A stretch of 64,000 nucleotides of DNA from Bacillus sp. EB600 (GCF_024494385.1 NZ_JAEVLT010000007.1:1-64000), one strand, 5' to 3'; shown: positions 18,264-27,591, counted from the first letter of the stretch. The notes: generated by a model not told the origin, from the letters alone. Program-made: numbers and translations.

Positions 18264-19316
18264 ATGAAAGCACTTGTGTTGACTAAGATTGGCCATAAGA
18301 TGGAGGTTAAGGAAGTTCCTGTACCAGCATTAACAGATACCGGTGTAATTATTCGAGTTGAAGCTAATGGAATTTGCAGAAGTGACTGGCATTTCATGAT
18401 GGGGGATTGGAATTGGATTGGCCTTCAAGCTGAATTACCCCACGTACTAGGACATGAATTTTCCGGAGTAGTTGTGGAAGTAGGCAGTCAAGTAACCAAT
18501 TATAAAAAGGGTGATCGAGTTGTCGTTCCACATGCCCACGGGGAAGGAACATGTGAGTATTGCTTAACCGGTCATTCCAATATTTGTGATCATGGCAGTA
18601 TTGCCGGAACAACCTATTGGGGTGGCTATGGAAGGTATGTACACGTACCGGATGCTGATCGTAATGCAGTTCATTTACCAGCCAGTGTAAGCTTTGAAGC
18701 AGGAGCTGCACTTGGGTGCAGATTTATGACGGCATTTCATGGTTTGGTAGACCAGGCTAAAGTTCAACCGGGGGAATGGGTAGCTGTTCATGGAAGTGGA
18801 GGATTGGGACTGTCTCTTGTACATATTGCTAAAGCGATAGGGGCTAGAGTGATTGCTGTTGACATTAATGATGAGGCGTTAAAACTAGCAAAAGAATTTG
18901 GTGCAGATATTGTTATTAATGGAAAAGAAAAAGATGCCGTCCAAGAAATTATTACGATCACAGATGGTGGTGCCCATGTAGCGGTGGATGCATTAGGGAT
19001 TGCCGCAACCTGTCAAAATGCAATAAACAGCCTAAGGAAAAGAGGCAGACATCTACAAGTAGGGCTTACATCTCAGGATGAAAAAGGAAAGGTTGAATTG
19101 CCAATTGACCTAATTGTTGTAAAGGAACTGGAGCTAATTGGTTCAGCCAATATGCCTGTTTCCCGTTTTCCATATATGATGCGCATGGTAGAAAGCGGAA
19201 TGCTCCAGCCTGAAAAGATGATTACGAAAACAGTCGGACTAGAAGAAGCAGCAGATATTCTGATGGATATGGGGCAGTTTAAGACACCTGGAATTACTGT
19301 TTTGAATAGATGGTAG
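18264..19316 (+). CDS. Zinc-dependent alcohol dehydrogenase (MDR family)
   Basis: A 350-residue medium-chain dehydrogenase that interconverts an alcohol and a carbonyl compound with NAD(P). Catalytic zinc ligands appear as Cys in NGICRSDWH and His-Glu in LGHEFSGVV. The Rossmann loop is GSGGLGLS, followed by an acidic VDIND end typical of NAD preference. The structural-zinc lobe reads GEGTCEYCLTGHSNIC, with three cysteines instead of four. The ATG follows AGGAGG by seven bases; a TTG one codon earlier is less well placed. The next gene is a clear paralogue, so the pair probably arose by duplication and serves the neighbouring monooxygenase pathway. Confidence 0.93.
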   Translation: MKALVLTKIGHKMEVKEVPVPALTDTGVIIRVEANGICRSDWHFMMGDWNWIGLQAELPHVLGHEFSGVVVEVGSQVTNYKKGDRVVVPHAHGEGTCEYCLTGHSNICDHGSIAGTTYWGGYGRYVHVPDADRNAVHLPASVSFEAGAALGCRFMTAFHGLVDQAKVQPGEWVAVHGSGGLGLSLVHIAKAIGARVIAVDINDEALKLAKEFGADIVINGKEKDAVQEIITITDGGAHVAVDALGIAATCQNAINSLRKRGRHLQVGLTSQDEKGKVELPIDLIVVKELELIGSANMPVSRFPYMMRMVESGMLQPEKMITKTVGLEEAADILMDMGQFKTPGITVLNRW

Positions 19317-19535
19317 AATATATTTTCTTTTTAATATAAAAAAATAGATTCTAATAGAACTTATTTGATAGGGCACTCCTCTTCTCTAAAAATGACTGTG
19401 GAGATGAGGGCTGCCGCTGCCGAACCCTTTAGTGGATAAGGATTTGAGCAAACGGATTACTGCAGAATTTTATTAATAACAGAAATGACGACGAATCATT
19501 TATTAAGATTCCAATTTTTATATGGGGGTTTTGCT

Positions 19536-20570
19536 ATGAAGGCACTAGTTTTAGAAGATATCAAAAAGTGTGTTGTGAAGGAAGTACCCGATCCAACAAT
19601 TGATGATGATGGCGTACTTGTACATGTAAAGGCAAATGGCGTGTGTCGAAGTGATTGGCACTTTTGGGTAGGGGATATGTCTGCTCCAACTCCAATCATG
19701 GGCCACGAATTCAGCGGCATCGTTGAGGAAGTTGGCAAGAATGTAAGGAACTTTAAAAAAGGGGATAGAGTAATAATCCCGTTTTCGGGCAGTGATGGTA
19801 CTTGCCCACATTGTCTAAAAGGAAACTCACATCTTTGCGATTCATTTTTAGTTCCTGGTCTTGCTTATTCCGGTGGATATGGGGAATATGTAGCGGTACC
19901 TAGAGGAGAATTTAATACAATTCACATTCCTGAGGAAGTAAGCTTTCGCGATGCTGCAGCACTTGGCTGTCGTTTTATGACCGCGTTTCATGGAATTAAT
20001 GACCGCGTAAAAGTTCAGACGGGTGAATGGGTTGCTGTATATGGATGTGGAGGTGTAGGATTATCTGCCATCAACATTGCAACAGCTATGGGGGCTAATG
20101 TTATTGGTGTGGATATAAATGATGAAAATCTCCAGTTGGCAAAGCAAATGGGAGCAATTTATACAATTAATAGTAAAAATACGAACCCTGTTGAGGCAGT
20201 AAAGGACCTGACCAATGGTGGTGCAGATGTCTCTGTTGATGCACTTGGAATCACGGAAACATGTATTAACGCCATCCACAGTTTGGCAAAAAGCGGGCGT
20301 CACTTACAAATTGGTGTTACGACGAAGAAAGAAGCAGGATTTATTTCACTTCCGGTTGATCATATGGTTATGAATGAAATTCAGTTTGTAACGACGCTGG
20401 GTATGCCGGCCCATCGTTTCAATGCTATGCTGCCATTGGTTGCCCAAGGACGGTTGACACCAGGCAAAATGGTGAACCGGGAGATCTCACTCTCAGAGGT
20501 CAATTCTATTTTTGAAGGAATGAGTAATTTTACGAACACAGGCACCTTTGTTGTTACAAAGTATGAGTAA
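19536..20570 (+). CDS. Zinc-dependent alcohol dehydrogenase, paralogue
   Basis: A 344-residue MDR dehydrogenase strongly similar to the preceding gene: NGVCRSDWHFW, MGHEFSGIVEEVG, AALGCRFMTAFHG, and the cofactor loop GCGGVGLS followed by VDIND. The structural-zinc lobe again shows three cysteines (GTCPHCLKGNSHLC). The ATG starting MKALVLED aligns with the paralogue; an upstream ATG would add 17 unrelated residues. A GGGGG tract about nine bases upstream serves as ribosome site. Two similar dehydrogenases suggest successive alcohol oxidations or different stereochemistry, which sequence alone cannot decide. Confidence 0.93.
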   Translation: MKALVLEDIKKCVVKEVPDPTIDDDGVLVHVKANGVCRSDWHFWVGDMSAPTPIMGHEFSGIVEEVGKNVRNFKKGDRVIIPFSGSDGTCPHCLKGNSHLCDSFLVPGLAYSGGYGEYVAVPRGEFNTIHIPEEVSFRDAAALGCRFMTAFHGINDRVKVQTGEWVAVYGCGGVGLSAINIATAMGANVIGVDINDENLQLAKQMGAIYTINSKNTNPVEAVKDLTNGGADVSVDALGITETCINAIHSLAKSGRHLQIGVTTKKEAGFISLPVDHMVMNEIQFVTTLGMPAHRFNAMLPLVAQGRLTPGKMVNREISLSEVNSIFEGMSNFTNTGTFVVTKYE

Positions 20571-20688
20571 CGTTAATTCATTTATTGTCCTGAGTACTAA
20601 ACAGTAAATTACAAGTTATTTTAAGGAGAAGGAAAATTTACACACTTGGAAAATATGAAACTAGTCTACTTGGGAAAGGAAGATTTCA

Positions 20689-21618
20689 ATGATAAATCTG
20701 GATCCGCAAGCAAAGTTATATTTGGAAATGTTTAGTCAAATGCCGACCATTCAAGCGTTAGAACCACAGTCTGTAAGGGATATGTTTGCACTGGCTCCCC
20801 CTGTGGAGGTAGAGCTGGCAACGCTTGCTAAGGTTGAGGACAGACTGATTCCTGTTGACGAGGATGCTGAAATAAAAGTTAGAATTTACACGCCGGAAGG
20901 GCAGGGACCTTTTCCTCTCTTTGTCTATTACCACGGCGGCGGCTGGGTTATCGGGGATATCGAAATAGCTGATGCAAGCTGTCGAATGCTTGCAAATCGA
21001 ACCGGAAGGATTGTCGTTTCCGTGGATTATCGCCTTGCTCCTGAATATAAATTTCCTATTCCTGCAGAAGATTCTTATGCAGCCTTGCAATGGGTAAGTG
21101 AAAATGCTGAGTCATTCAATGGAAACGCTTCCGATATAGTTGTTGGAGGAGATAGTGCGGGTGGTAATTTATCTGCAGTAGTTTCGCTGATGTCCAGGGA
21201 TCGTAAAGGGCCGGGTATTGCAGCTCAGATCTTAATTTATCCAGTAACTGATGCAGGGTATGATAGCCCATCCTACCGGGAGTTTGCTGAAGGGTTTGGC
21301 TTAGATAGTGACTTAATGGTCTGGTTTGGCAACCATTACATTCGCTCAACAGCGGATAAGAAAGATCCATATCTCGCACCTTTACGAGCTGATGATTTAA
21401 GTAATCTCCCACCAGCCTATGTGATTACCTCAGAAAATGATGTACTTCGTGATGAAGGACTTGCCTATGCACAACGTCTAAAGGAGGCTGGAGTGCCAGT
21501 GGAATCGTTCACGGAGAGAGGATTGGTACATGGGTATTTCACTAACATGGCGGTTTTTTCAGAAAGGATTAAAGGATCTATTTCTAATATTGTCCGGTTT
21601 TTGAGAGATATCAATTAA
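20689..21618 (+). CDS. Alpha/beta hydrolase, HSL-type carboxylesterase
   Basis: A 309-residue hormone-sensitive-lipase family esterase. The oxyanion motif HGGGW lies near residue 82; the nucleophile is Ser156 in GGDSAGGN; DVLRDEG near the end carries the Asp, and the His is in VHGYF. No signal peptide is seen, so it acts in the cytosol, probably on short-chain or lactone esters. It ends 49 bases before the Baeyer-Villiger monooxygenase, the classic pairing in which the oxygenase makes an ester or lactone and the hydrolase opens it. A paralogue lies at 36325-37281. Confidence 0.93.
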   Translation: MINLDPQAKLYLEMFSQMPTIQALEPQSVRDMFALAPPVEVELATLAKVEDRLIPVDEDAEIKVRIYTPEGQGPFPLFVYYHGGGWVIGDIEIADASCRMLANRTGRIVVSVDYRLAPEYKFPIPAEDSYAALQWVSENAESFNGNASDIVVGGDSAGGNLSAVVSLMSRDRKGPGIAAQILIYPVTDAGYDSPSYREFAEGFGLDSDLMVWFGNHYIRSTADKKDPYLAPLRADDLSNLPPAYVITSENDVLRDEGLAYAQRLKEAGVPVESFTERGLVHGYFTNMAVFSERIKGSISNIVRFLRDIN

Positions 21619-21667
21619 AAAAGTTATAAATAAACAGGCTTACAAATATGAGGAGGTAGGAATAGGA

Positions 21668-23329
21668 ATGACATCTACTAAACAGCAATTAAAGAAAAAT
21701 CAGGTTACCAATTTAGACGCGGTCGTCATCGGTGCAGGATTTTCAGGTCTGTATATGCTTTATCGCCTACGTGAGGCTGGTCTTTCCACTCAGGTCTTTG
21801 AGGCGGCTGAAGATGTCGGCGGGGTATGGTATTGGAATCGCTATCCCGGAGCACGGTGCGATTCGGAAAGCATCTATTATAACTATACATTCTCTGAAGA
21901 ACTCTATCAGGAATGGACATGGAATTCTAAGTACCCTGTCCAGCCGGAAATCTTGAGTTACCTCAACTTCGTGGCAGATAAATTTGATTTAAGGCGGGAT
22001 ATCCAGTTCAAAACTAGAATTACTGCTGCCCACTATGATGAGGTGACGGATAGGTGGCAGATCTTTACGGATGATGGCAACAGCGTATCGGCCAAGTACT
22101 TTATTACAGGGGCAGGCTGTATTTCAACCGCCAATTTACCCAACATTAAAGGCTTAGATCGTTTCAAGGGTGAGTGGTACCATACAGGGCATTGGCCGCA
22201 TGAAAAAGTGGATTTCAAAGGAAAGCGGGTGGGTATCATCGGTACTGGTTCAAGTGGTGTTCAGGCTATTCCAGTTATTGCCCAGGAGGCGGGCCACCTT
22301 ACCGTATTTCAACGGACCCCGCAGTATAGCGTTCCAGCGAGAAACCACCCGTATGACCCGGATTATGTACGGAAAGCAAAGGGAAACTTCAGCGAGATTA
22401 AGCAGCAAATACGCGCATCCCTTGGCGGCTTACCAATAAAGCCTGGAGACCGCTCAGCGCTTGAGGATTCACCGGAAAAACGTCAGAAAGTTTATGAAGA
22501 GGCCTGGGAGAAAGGCGGGCCGGCGATGCTGTTTTCTTATTACGATTTACTTGCTGACGAGGCTGCCAATGAAACTGCTTCCGAATTCATCCGCTCTAAG
22601 ATACGCGAGATCGTAACTGACCGAGAGACAGCTGAGAAACTATCGCCAACATATTTTTACGGTACGAAACGTGCCATCATCGATACCGACTATTTTGAAA
22701 CCTATAACCGTGAGAACGTTAGCTTAGTAGATGTGAAGAAAGCACCTATTAAGGAAATCACGCCTAGTGGGCTGCAAACGGCAGAAGGGGAATATGAACT
22801 GGATACTCTCGTTTTTGCTACCGGTTACGACGGGATGACGGGATCATTATTTAAGATCGATATTCGTGGTAAAGACGGGGTGTCATTAAAGGAGAAATGG
22901 GCTGGAGGAGCAGAAACAAGAACATATCTAGGCATTTCTACAGCCGGGTTCCCGAATATGTTTATGATTACCGGCCCCGAGAGTCCATCCGTACTTGGAA
23001 ACATGCCGGTAGCAATTGAGCAGCATGTTGAATGGATATCGGATTGTATCGAATATCTTCGCAAGCATGGTGTGAACGCAATTGAAGCAAAGGTGGAAGC
23101 GGAAGATGCTTGGAGTCAGCACTGCAGAGAATTGGCCGACAGCACGCTGTATACCAAGACTGAATCTTGGTATACAGGTGCGAATATCACTGGTAAGGCT
23201 CAGGGTTTCCAAATTTACGTTGGGGGTTATGGACCATATAACCAAAAAATCACCGAAGTTGCTTCTAATGGCTATGAGGGATTTTCTTTGCAAACTTCTA
23301 AAATTGGCGAGACTGTAGTAGGCAATTAG
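21668..23329 (+). CDS. Type I Baeyer-Villiger monooxygenase (FAD, NADPH)
   Basis: A 553-residue flavoprotein inserting oxygen next to a carbonyl to give an ester or lactone. FAD loop GAGFSG at residues 22-27; GGVWYWNRYPGARCD after it, typical of cyclohexanone-monooxygenase-like enzymes. The BVMO fingerprint FKGEWYHTGHWP starts at residue 166 and fits FxGxxxHxxxWP exactly. The NADPH loop GTGSSG is near 190. The C-terminal YTGANITGK and FQIYVGGYGPY blocks are conserved as in cyclic-ketone enzymes. The ribosome site is AGGAGGTAGGAAT. It follows an esterase and two alcohol dehydrogenases, forming an alcohol-to-ketone-to-ester-to-acid cassette. Whether the ketone is cyclic or linear is not decidable here. 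Confidence 0.95.
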   Translation: MTSTKQQLKKNQVTNLDAVVIGAGFSGLYMLYRLREAGLSTQVFEAAEDVGGVWYWNRYPGARCDSESIYYNYTFSEELYQEWTWNSKYPVQPEILSYLNFVADKFDLRRDIQFKTRITAAHYDEVTDRWQIFTDDGNSVSAKYFITGAGCISTANLPNIKGLDRFKGEWYHTGHWPHEKVDFKGKRVGIIGTGSSGVQAIPVIAQEAGHLTVFQRTPQYSVPARNHPYDPDYVRKAKGNFSEIKQQIRASLGGLPIKPGDRSALEDSPEKRQKVYEEAWEKGGPAMLFSYYDLLADEAANETASEFIRSKIREIVTDRETAEKLSPTYFYGTKRAIIDTDYFETYNRENVSLVDVKKAPIKEITPSGLQTAEGEYELDTLVFATGYDGMTGSLFKIDIRGKDGVSLKEKWAGGAETRTYLGISTAGFPNMFMITGPESPSVLGNMPVAIEQHVEWISDCIEYLRKHGVNAIEAKVEAEDAWSQHCRELADSTLYTKTESWYTGANITGKAQGFQIYVGGYGPYNQKITEVASNGYEGFSLQTSKIGETVVGN

Positions 23330-23337
23330 ATAGAAAA

Positions 23338-23372
23338 AAACAGCCAGCAATTTTATGAATTGTTGGCTGTTT
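23338..23372. terminator. Intrinsic terminator, twin of the one at 40784
   Basis: AAACAGCCAGCAATT and AATTGTTGGCTGTTT form a 15-base stem (one mismatch) with a five-base loop, flanked by A and T tracts. The hairpin and its flanks are almost identical to 40784-40819. Confidence 0.88.
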
Positions 23373-23518
23373 CAAATTTTCTTCCAAATAAGCCGCCAAA
23401 GTTTATTTAATTTTTACATAATTCAAAGAATATACTTGACGTTAAAGGGTGAACAGAGTAAAGAGGATGTTGCTAATATTTATGCTGAACACCTACTAAA
23501 AATACTAATTTTGTTCTT

Positions 23519-23629
23519 ACAGAGGGAACTGCCAGCGCTGAGGATATGGATGAAGGTATGAAGCTTGGGGCAAACCACCCGATCGGACCCCTTTCACTAA
23601 CGGATCTCATCGGCTTGGACAATATGTAG
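23519..23629 (+). pseudogene. 3-hydroxyacyl-CoA dehydrogenase remnant
   Basis: One frame reads [20 protein letters not shown] and then [18 protein letters not shown]. It matches the conserved C-terminal domain of 3-hydroxybutyryl-CoA dehydrogenases ([32 protein letters not shown]). The NAD-binding domain and catalytic His are gone. Upstream sequence in this interval gives no further match by eye. Confidence 0.75.
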
Positions 23630-23683
23630 AGTCAAAGAGCAGGGTTCTCCTGTTTCTATCAAAATTTGAAAATAGGTGAAAAC

Positions 23684-24622
23684 TTGACTCATACAAAAAT
23701 AAAATGGATATTATCCCTTGTAATAATTATGTGGGGAAGTAATTTCGTCCTAACGAAAATACTGGTTGAGCAATTCCCTTTTTGGAGTCTATTATTCTTT
23801 CGGAACCTTTTTGCAACGATTGCCTTGATTTGGTTTGTTCGAAATTCCCCTTTTATTATGCCAAGAAATAAGCAGGCTTGGGGTTATGTTTTAGGTGCTT
23901 CTGTTTTCGGTGTTGTAATTAATAATGTCGTATTCCTAATTGGGCTAAAATATACTTCACCCACGAATGCCTCACTTATTATGGGATTAACCCCATTAGT
24001 TACTGCCTTAATTTCGTTTTTGGTTTTTAGTGTTCCTTTAAACTGGAAGCAAGTCCTTGGTATTAGTCTTGGTTTTATTGGTGTTTCGCTGGTTGTATTA
24101 AAAGGGGCAATCACAAACTTAATTAATTTATCCTTTAACATTGGTGATTTTTATGTCGCTGTCGCCTTATTAACTTTTAGTATAAGCTTTATATTTATAA
24201 AAAAAGCAACGGATATAAAGGTTTCACCGGAAATCATTAGTTTTTACATCTTTGCTATTTCTTCAATCTGTTACTTTCCTATGTCAGTCTGGGAACTAAC
24301 GATGGAAGGTTGGAGTGAGTTGCCTACTAGTATAAGTCCTTGGTTATTATTACTCTATCTAGGTGTTTTTCCTCTAGGAGTAGGGAATATGCTGTGGAAT
24401 CGAGGGATTAGTGTTCTCGGTCCTAGTCAATCCGCCATTTTTATGAACGGAATTCCGCTCGTTGCAGCAATTGCTTCATTATTGATAGTAGATGAACCGA
24501 TTTTGGTGTTACAAATAGTAGGATTTTTCTTCATTGGGTCTGGGGTGCTCCTGGGTTCTCAAGCTAGTAGACCAGCAGCTGTAATAAAAGAAGAGAAAAA
24601 GACATCTAGTCCAACAATGTGA
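23684..24622 (+). CDS. EamA/DMT family permease
   Basis: Ten-helix membrane protein of about 312 residues built of two EamA repeats. The first opens with the ILSLVIIMWGSNFVLTKIL helix and holds TSPTNASLIMGLTPLV; the second holds GPSQSAIFMNGIPLVAAIAS, the usual paired motif of drug/metabolite exporters. The tail is short and charged. The TTG with AGGTGA five bases upstream is preferred; another TTG six codons earlier is possible. The substrate is unknown. It may export a metabolite of the local pathway, but it also stands alone between relics and could be unrelated. Confidence 0.85.
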   Translation: MTHTKIKWILSLVIIMWGSNFVLTKILVEQFPFWSLLFFRNLFATIALIWFVRNSPFIMPRNKQAWGYVLGASVFGVVINNVVFLIGLKYTSPTNASLIMGLTPLVTALISFLVFSVPLNWKQVLGISLGFIGVSLVVLKGAITNLINLSFNIGDFYVAVALLTFSISFIFIKKATDIKVSPEIISFYIFAISSICYFPMSVWELTMEGWSELPTSISPWLLLLYLGVFPLGVGNMLWNRGISVLGPSQSAIFMNGIPLVAAIASLLIVDEPILVLQIVGFFFIGSGVLLGSQASRPAAVIKEEKKTSSPTM

Positions 24623-24805
24623 AGCAGGAAATGGTCCTATGCTCACTTTCATGCTTTCCAGGGAAAATTATGAAATCATTGCTATTAAAATAACAATAAA
24701 GCTCATACCGAGCCGAGGGGCTTTTATAAACTGTGCCCCTTTACATTTGCAAAAATATTCCAGTTATGAAAAAGATGTATACAAATTAAAAAAATCAGAA
24801 TATTC

Positions 24806-24854
24806 TTGCAAAATTAAAAAAGCTTAGCTATAATATAAATCAAATGGTTGTTTG
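24806..24854 (+). promoter_or_regulatory. Promoter with CAAAC-N4-GTTTG-type operator, site 1
   Basis: TTGCAA, a 17-base spacer and TATAAT (24829-24834), then six bases and the operator CAAATGGTTGTTTG (24841-24854). The operator would cover the transcription start. The whole block is closely similar to 62326-62396. It belongs to a group of ten similar sites in the window. Confidence 0.75.
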
Positions 24855-24935
24855 TTTTATATTATAGGTTGCCTTTTGGCAATCTCATTAAACATGTGTT
24901 TGGCCAAAGTAAACTCTAGATTTACGAGTTTTTTT
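24841..24935 (+). ncRNA. Candidate small RNA or attenuated leader
   Basis: Directly downstream of a strong promoter, about 95 bases contain a hairpin GGTTGCC-TTTT-GGCAATC (24867-24884). They end in a terminator-like AAACTC...GAGTTT stem with a T tract (24911-24935). No gene starts within it; the next recognisable sequence is an SDR remnant 350 bases further on. It may be a small RNA or the leader of a gene now lost. Confidence 0.35.
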
Positions 24936-25288
24936 CTCACAATATTTAACAGAAGCAATATCCAAGATGTAAGCGCGTAATCGTGAAGATCAAAAACCAC
25001 CTCACTAACACTTTTCCTTCATTTGCCTACTGCTTAGAGTAATTTAATTTAAAAAGATTACCTAAAGTTTGTGCATTAAACCCGCCTTAACTGATTAAAA
25101 CCACACTCTACTGCAATAAATTACATGACTTCTTAATATTTTGCTAAAAGCTGGATTTTTTGTGGATTAATTTTTTAAGCAACACCTAATCTATTATTGT
25201 TAGTTACTTGAAAGGAGGGATGTATCAAGACTAATGCCAAAATGATAGTTTTTTAGAAGACTTGTAAATTGAGTTTAAAGCGGAGGGG
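24936..25288. other. Non-coding stretch with no recognised content
   Basis: AT-rich sequence between the leader terminator and the SDR remnant. A ribosome-site-like AAAGGAGGGATG near 25212 is followed only by a four-codon frame. Nothing else recognisable was found. Confidence 0.5.
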
Positions 25289-25484
25289 ATTGTTATTAGA
25301 ATTAAAGACAAAGTTGCGATTGTTTCCTGTGCTGGTTCAGGGATTGGAAAAGAAGCTGCTCTCCGTTTTGGTCATGAAGGGGCAAAGGTACTATGTTAAT
25401 TTAATTCCTTTCTTTGCTTCAGAGGAAGCAGACTTTGTTCCTGGTCAGGTATGGAAGGTTGATGGAGGATGGGGTTCTCAATAA
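25289..25484 (+). pseudogene. SDR dehydrogenase with internal deletion
   Basis: The N-terminus reads RIKDKVAIVSCAGSGIGKEA, then ALRFGHEGAKV: a Rossmann start with the first Thr-Gly of TGxxxGIG degraded to SCAGSGIG. About ten codons later, in another frame, comes FFASEEADFVPGQVWKVDGG, the SDR C-terminal end. Some 180 residues, including the catalytic Tyr-Lys pair, are missing. Both ends are well conserved, so the deletion is probably recent. Confidence 0.85.
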
Positions 25485-25537
25485 ATAAAAATGAAATCCA
25501 TGTTTTACGTAATGTAGAATAAAACAGTCTATTTTTT

Positions 25538-25551
25538 AAAACAAACGTTTG
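25538..25551. promoter_or_regulatory. CAAAC-N4-GTTTG-type operator, site 2
   Basis: AAAACAAACGTTTG, containing the perfect palindrome CAAACGTTTG, lies 128 bases before the SnoaL-like gene. The sequence following it resembles that after site 62427, including TATGGTAGTT and CATATAAAA before the ribosome site. Confidence 0.6.
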
Positions 25552-25679
25552 GTTATAAAAATTCTCTGTAGCGTTTCGCATTTTATTTATGGTAGTTTTA
25601 TCAACTCATATAAAACAATTAAAGGGGTGTAATTCCCTGAAGCATGATCATATTTATTTTATAAAGGAGCGATTAAAAA

Positions 25680-26084
25680 ATGGGGAAAATTGAAGAAACA
25701 AATAAAGAACTAATCCTAAACTTTATGGAAACATTTTCTACAGGGGATATTGATGCATTTATGTCATTTCTGTCTGATTCGGCAACGTGGTGGGTTGCGG
25801 GCAACATTGAGGGAATTTCTGGTGAAAAGGGTATGCAGGCATTTAGAGAAATGAATTCAGGATTAGCTAGCACGACTAAAACTGGAGCGATTCGTTTAAC
25901 TCCTCTAGCCATAACAGCAGAAGGCAACCGTGTTGCCGTAGAGACAGAGTCATATTGTGAATTAAATAATGGCCGTGTCTATAATAATTTGTACCACTTC
26001 CTATTCGAGATTGAAGACGGGAAGATTAAGAAAGTAAAGGAATATCTGGATACTGAACATACACGAGCAGTTTTCTTAGGGTAA
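25680..26084 (+). CDS. SnoaL-like / NTF2-fold protein
   Basis: A 134-residue protein of the NTF2-like superfamily, which includes ketosteroid isomerases, limonene-epoxide hydrolases and polyketide cyclases. The opening helix (ELILNFMETFSTGDIDAFMS) and the terminal strands YHFLFEIEDGKIKKVKEYLD are characteristic. Several Trp and Asp residues (SDSATWWVAG) could line an active pocket, but no catalytic set can be assigned with certainty. The ribosome site is AAAGGAGCG. It stands alone between operator site 2 and a strong terminator. A small-molecule isomerase or hydrolase role in the surrounding pathway is plausible. Confidence 0.8.
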   Translation: MGKIEETNKELILNFMETFSTGDIDAFMSFLSDSATWWVAGNIEGISGEKGMQAFREMNSGLASTTKTGAIRLTPLAITAEGNRVAVETESYCELNNGRVYNNLYHFLFEIEDGKIKKVKEYLDTEHTRAVFLG

Positions 26085-26112
26085 AAATTAATCCAAAATA
26101 AGTGAAATGAAA

Positions 26113-26149
26113 AAATGGGGTAAATGATGAACACATTTACCCCGTTTTT
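26113..26149 (+). terminator. Intrinsic terminator after the SnoaL-like gene
   Basis: GGGGTAAATG pairs perfectly with CATTTACCCC, followed by GTTTTTA. A very similar hairpin (GGGTAAATG/CATTTACCC) follows the luciferase-like gene at 63656-63690. Confidence 0.9.
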
Positions 26150-26232
26150 AAGTGAATAGATTTATTCAAAGGTTTTCTTTAATTTTTTGGGATGAGACTA
26201 TGACAGCGGTCTACACATATTCTTAAGGGATC

Positions 26233-26349
26233 ATGATTCTGTCAAACAAAACTGTAATTTTCTATGAGGTAACGATAAACGTTAAAAATGAGGCCGATGA
26301 GATCATCGCTCCTGGTATGGCCGTTGTGCGATTCAACGGAAACTGGTAA
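26233..26349 (+). pseudogene. C-terminal fragment of an unidentified gene, perhaps MaoC-like
   Basis: A 38-codon frame ending at a stop reads EVTINVKNEADEIIAPGMAV followed by VRFNGNW. The NxxGEVVAPGxAxV pattern is reminiscent of the last strands of hot-dog-fold MaoC dehydratases, which often neighbour thiolase/DUF35 pairs. The match is short and made from memory. No ribosome site precedes its ATG. It ends 17 bases before the thiolase-like gene. Confidence 0.35.
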
Positions 26350-26366
26350 AGAAAGAAGGGGGAAAA

Positions 26367-27536
26367 ATGGAATCAATACGCGGAAAAGTCGCTATCATCG
26401 GAGCCGCAGATACGCAAGTTGGGATGGTACCTCATATGAGCGCGACCCAGCTTTGTGTCGACGCAGGCCTCCGTGCACTGGCTGATGCCGGAATTAGCAA
26501 AGATAAGATTGATGGTTTAATTACCTGTAATTCATTTGCTGAGCCTTATATGTATCATGCGGAGGCAATAGCTGAATACATGCAAATTTTCCCACGCGTT
26601 TGTTTGAGTGTGAATACAGGCGGGGGAACGACTTTTTCCGTTCTTCATCACGCTGCTTCTGCCATTTTATCAGGAATGTGCGATACAGTATTGATCACAA
26701 TGGCCGACAGTTTAAAAAGTGGATTGTCTCCTGAACAGGCAATGGCGATGCAGGTATCTGCTGGTCACGCACAATTCGAATTACCGTATGGTCCATCCGT
26801 ACCATCGCTATATGCATTGATTGGTAAAGCACATATGGAGAAATACGGTACAACTGCAGAGCAGTTTGCTGCTGTTGCTGTTGCCTGCCGTAAGCACGCA
26901 AGTCTGAATCCAGCCGCTCAGATGAGGGAACTGATCACAGTAGAAGATGTAGTGAATTCAAGAATGATAGCCGATCCCTTACATCTGTTAGATTGCTCTT
27001 TAATTTCTGATGGTGGTTCCGCGGTTATTCTAACTTCTGCAGAACGGGCAATGGACTTCCCACACCAGCCTGTTTATCTATTGGGGGTTGGTGAAGGCCA
27101 TAGTCACGAGCATATTAGCCAGGCACGCAGCCTTACCACTTCAGCAGCTGTCGAATCTGGCCGACGGGCATATGAAATGGCAGGCTTAGGTCCGGAAGAC
27201 ATGGATTTTGCCGAGCTATATGACTGTTTTACGCCTACAGTCCTTATTGAATTAGAAGATCTCGGTTTTTGTAAAAAAGGAGAAGGGGGAGCTTTCGTTG
27301 AAAATGGGGCAATCGAACTGGGCGGTAAGATTCCTATAAACACTCACGGAGGCCTGCTATCACATTGTCATCCAGGAAATCCGGGGTCGATGTTTGCCTT
27401 GACTGAAGCAGTTCTTCAACTTCGCCATCAGGCTGGGGATCGCCAAGTTATGGGGGCAGAAGTGGCTCTTGTACATGGGCAGGGCGGGATTATGTCCAGT
27501 CATACTACGCTTATTCTTGGCAGAGAGAGAAGCTAA
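26367..27536 (+). CDS. Thiolase-like protein (SCPx/Ltp type)
   Basis: A 389-residue thiolase-fold protein of the non-condensing, lipid-transfer-associated branch. It starts IRGKVAIIGAADTQVG and has VNTGGGTTFSVL where ordinary thiolases carry the nucleophilic Cys, so that Cys is absent. YDCFTPTVLIELEDLGFC places a Tyr at residue 285. The His region reads THGGLLSHCHPGNPGS. Ltp-type relatives act with a DUF35 partner as retro-aldolases in side-chain removal, and the next gene is a DUF35 protein. An aldolase-like carbon-carbon cleavage of a branched acyl-CoA is therefore as likely as thiolysis (inference). The ribosome site is AAGGGGG. Confidence 0.85.
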   Translation: MESIRGKVAIIGAADTQVGMVPHMSATQLCVDAGLRALADAGISKDKIDGLITCNSFAEPYMYHAEAIAEYMQIFPRVCLSVNTGGGTTFSVLHHAASAILSGMCDTVLITMADSLKSGLSPEQAMAMQVSAGHAQFELPYGPSVPSLYALIGKAHMEKYGTTAEQFAAVAVACRKHASLNPAAQMRELITVEDVVNSRMIADPLHLLDCSLISDGGSAVILTSAERAMDFPHQPVYLLGVGEGHSHEHISQARSLTTSAAVESGRRAYEMAGLGPEDMDFAELYDCFTPTVLIELEDLGFCKKGEGGAFVENGAIELGGKIPINTHGGLLSHCHPGNPGSMFALTEAVLQLRHQAGDRQVMGAEVALVHGQGGIMSSHTTLILGRERS

Positions 27537-27591
27537 ACGACAAGATATTCTAGGATAAAAGGAGAGTGCTATTAATGCGAGGTCGATACTC

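Noticed and set aside
24639..24827. A 62-codon frame after the EamA permease
   Set aside because: Low-complexity Lys/Ile-rich composition, no family resemblance, and it runs into a clear promoter at 24806-24834.
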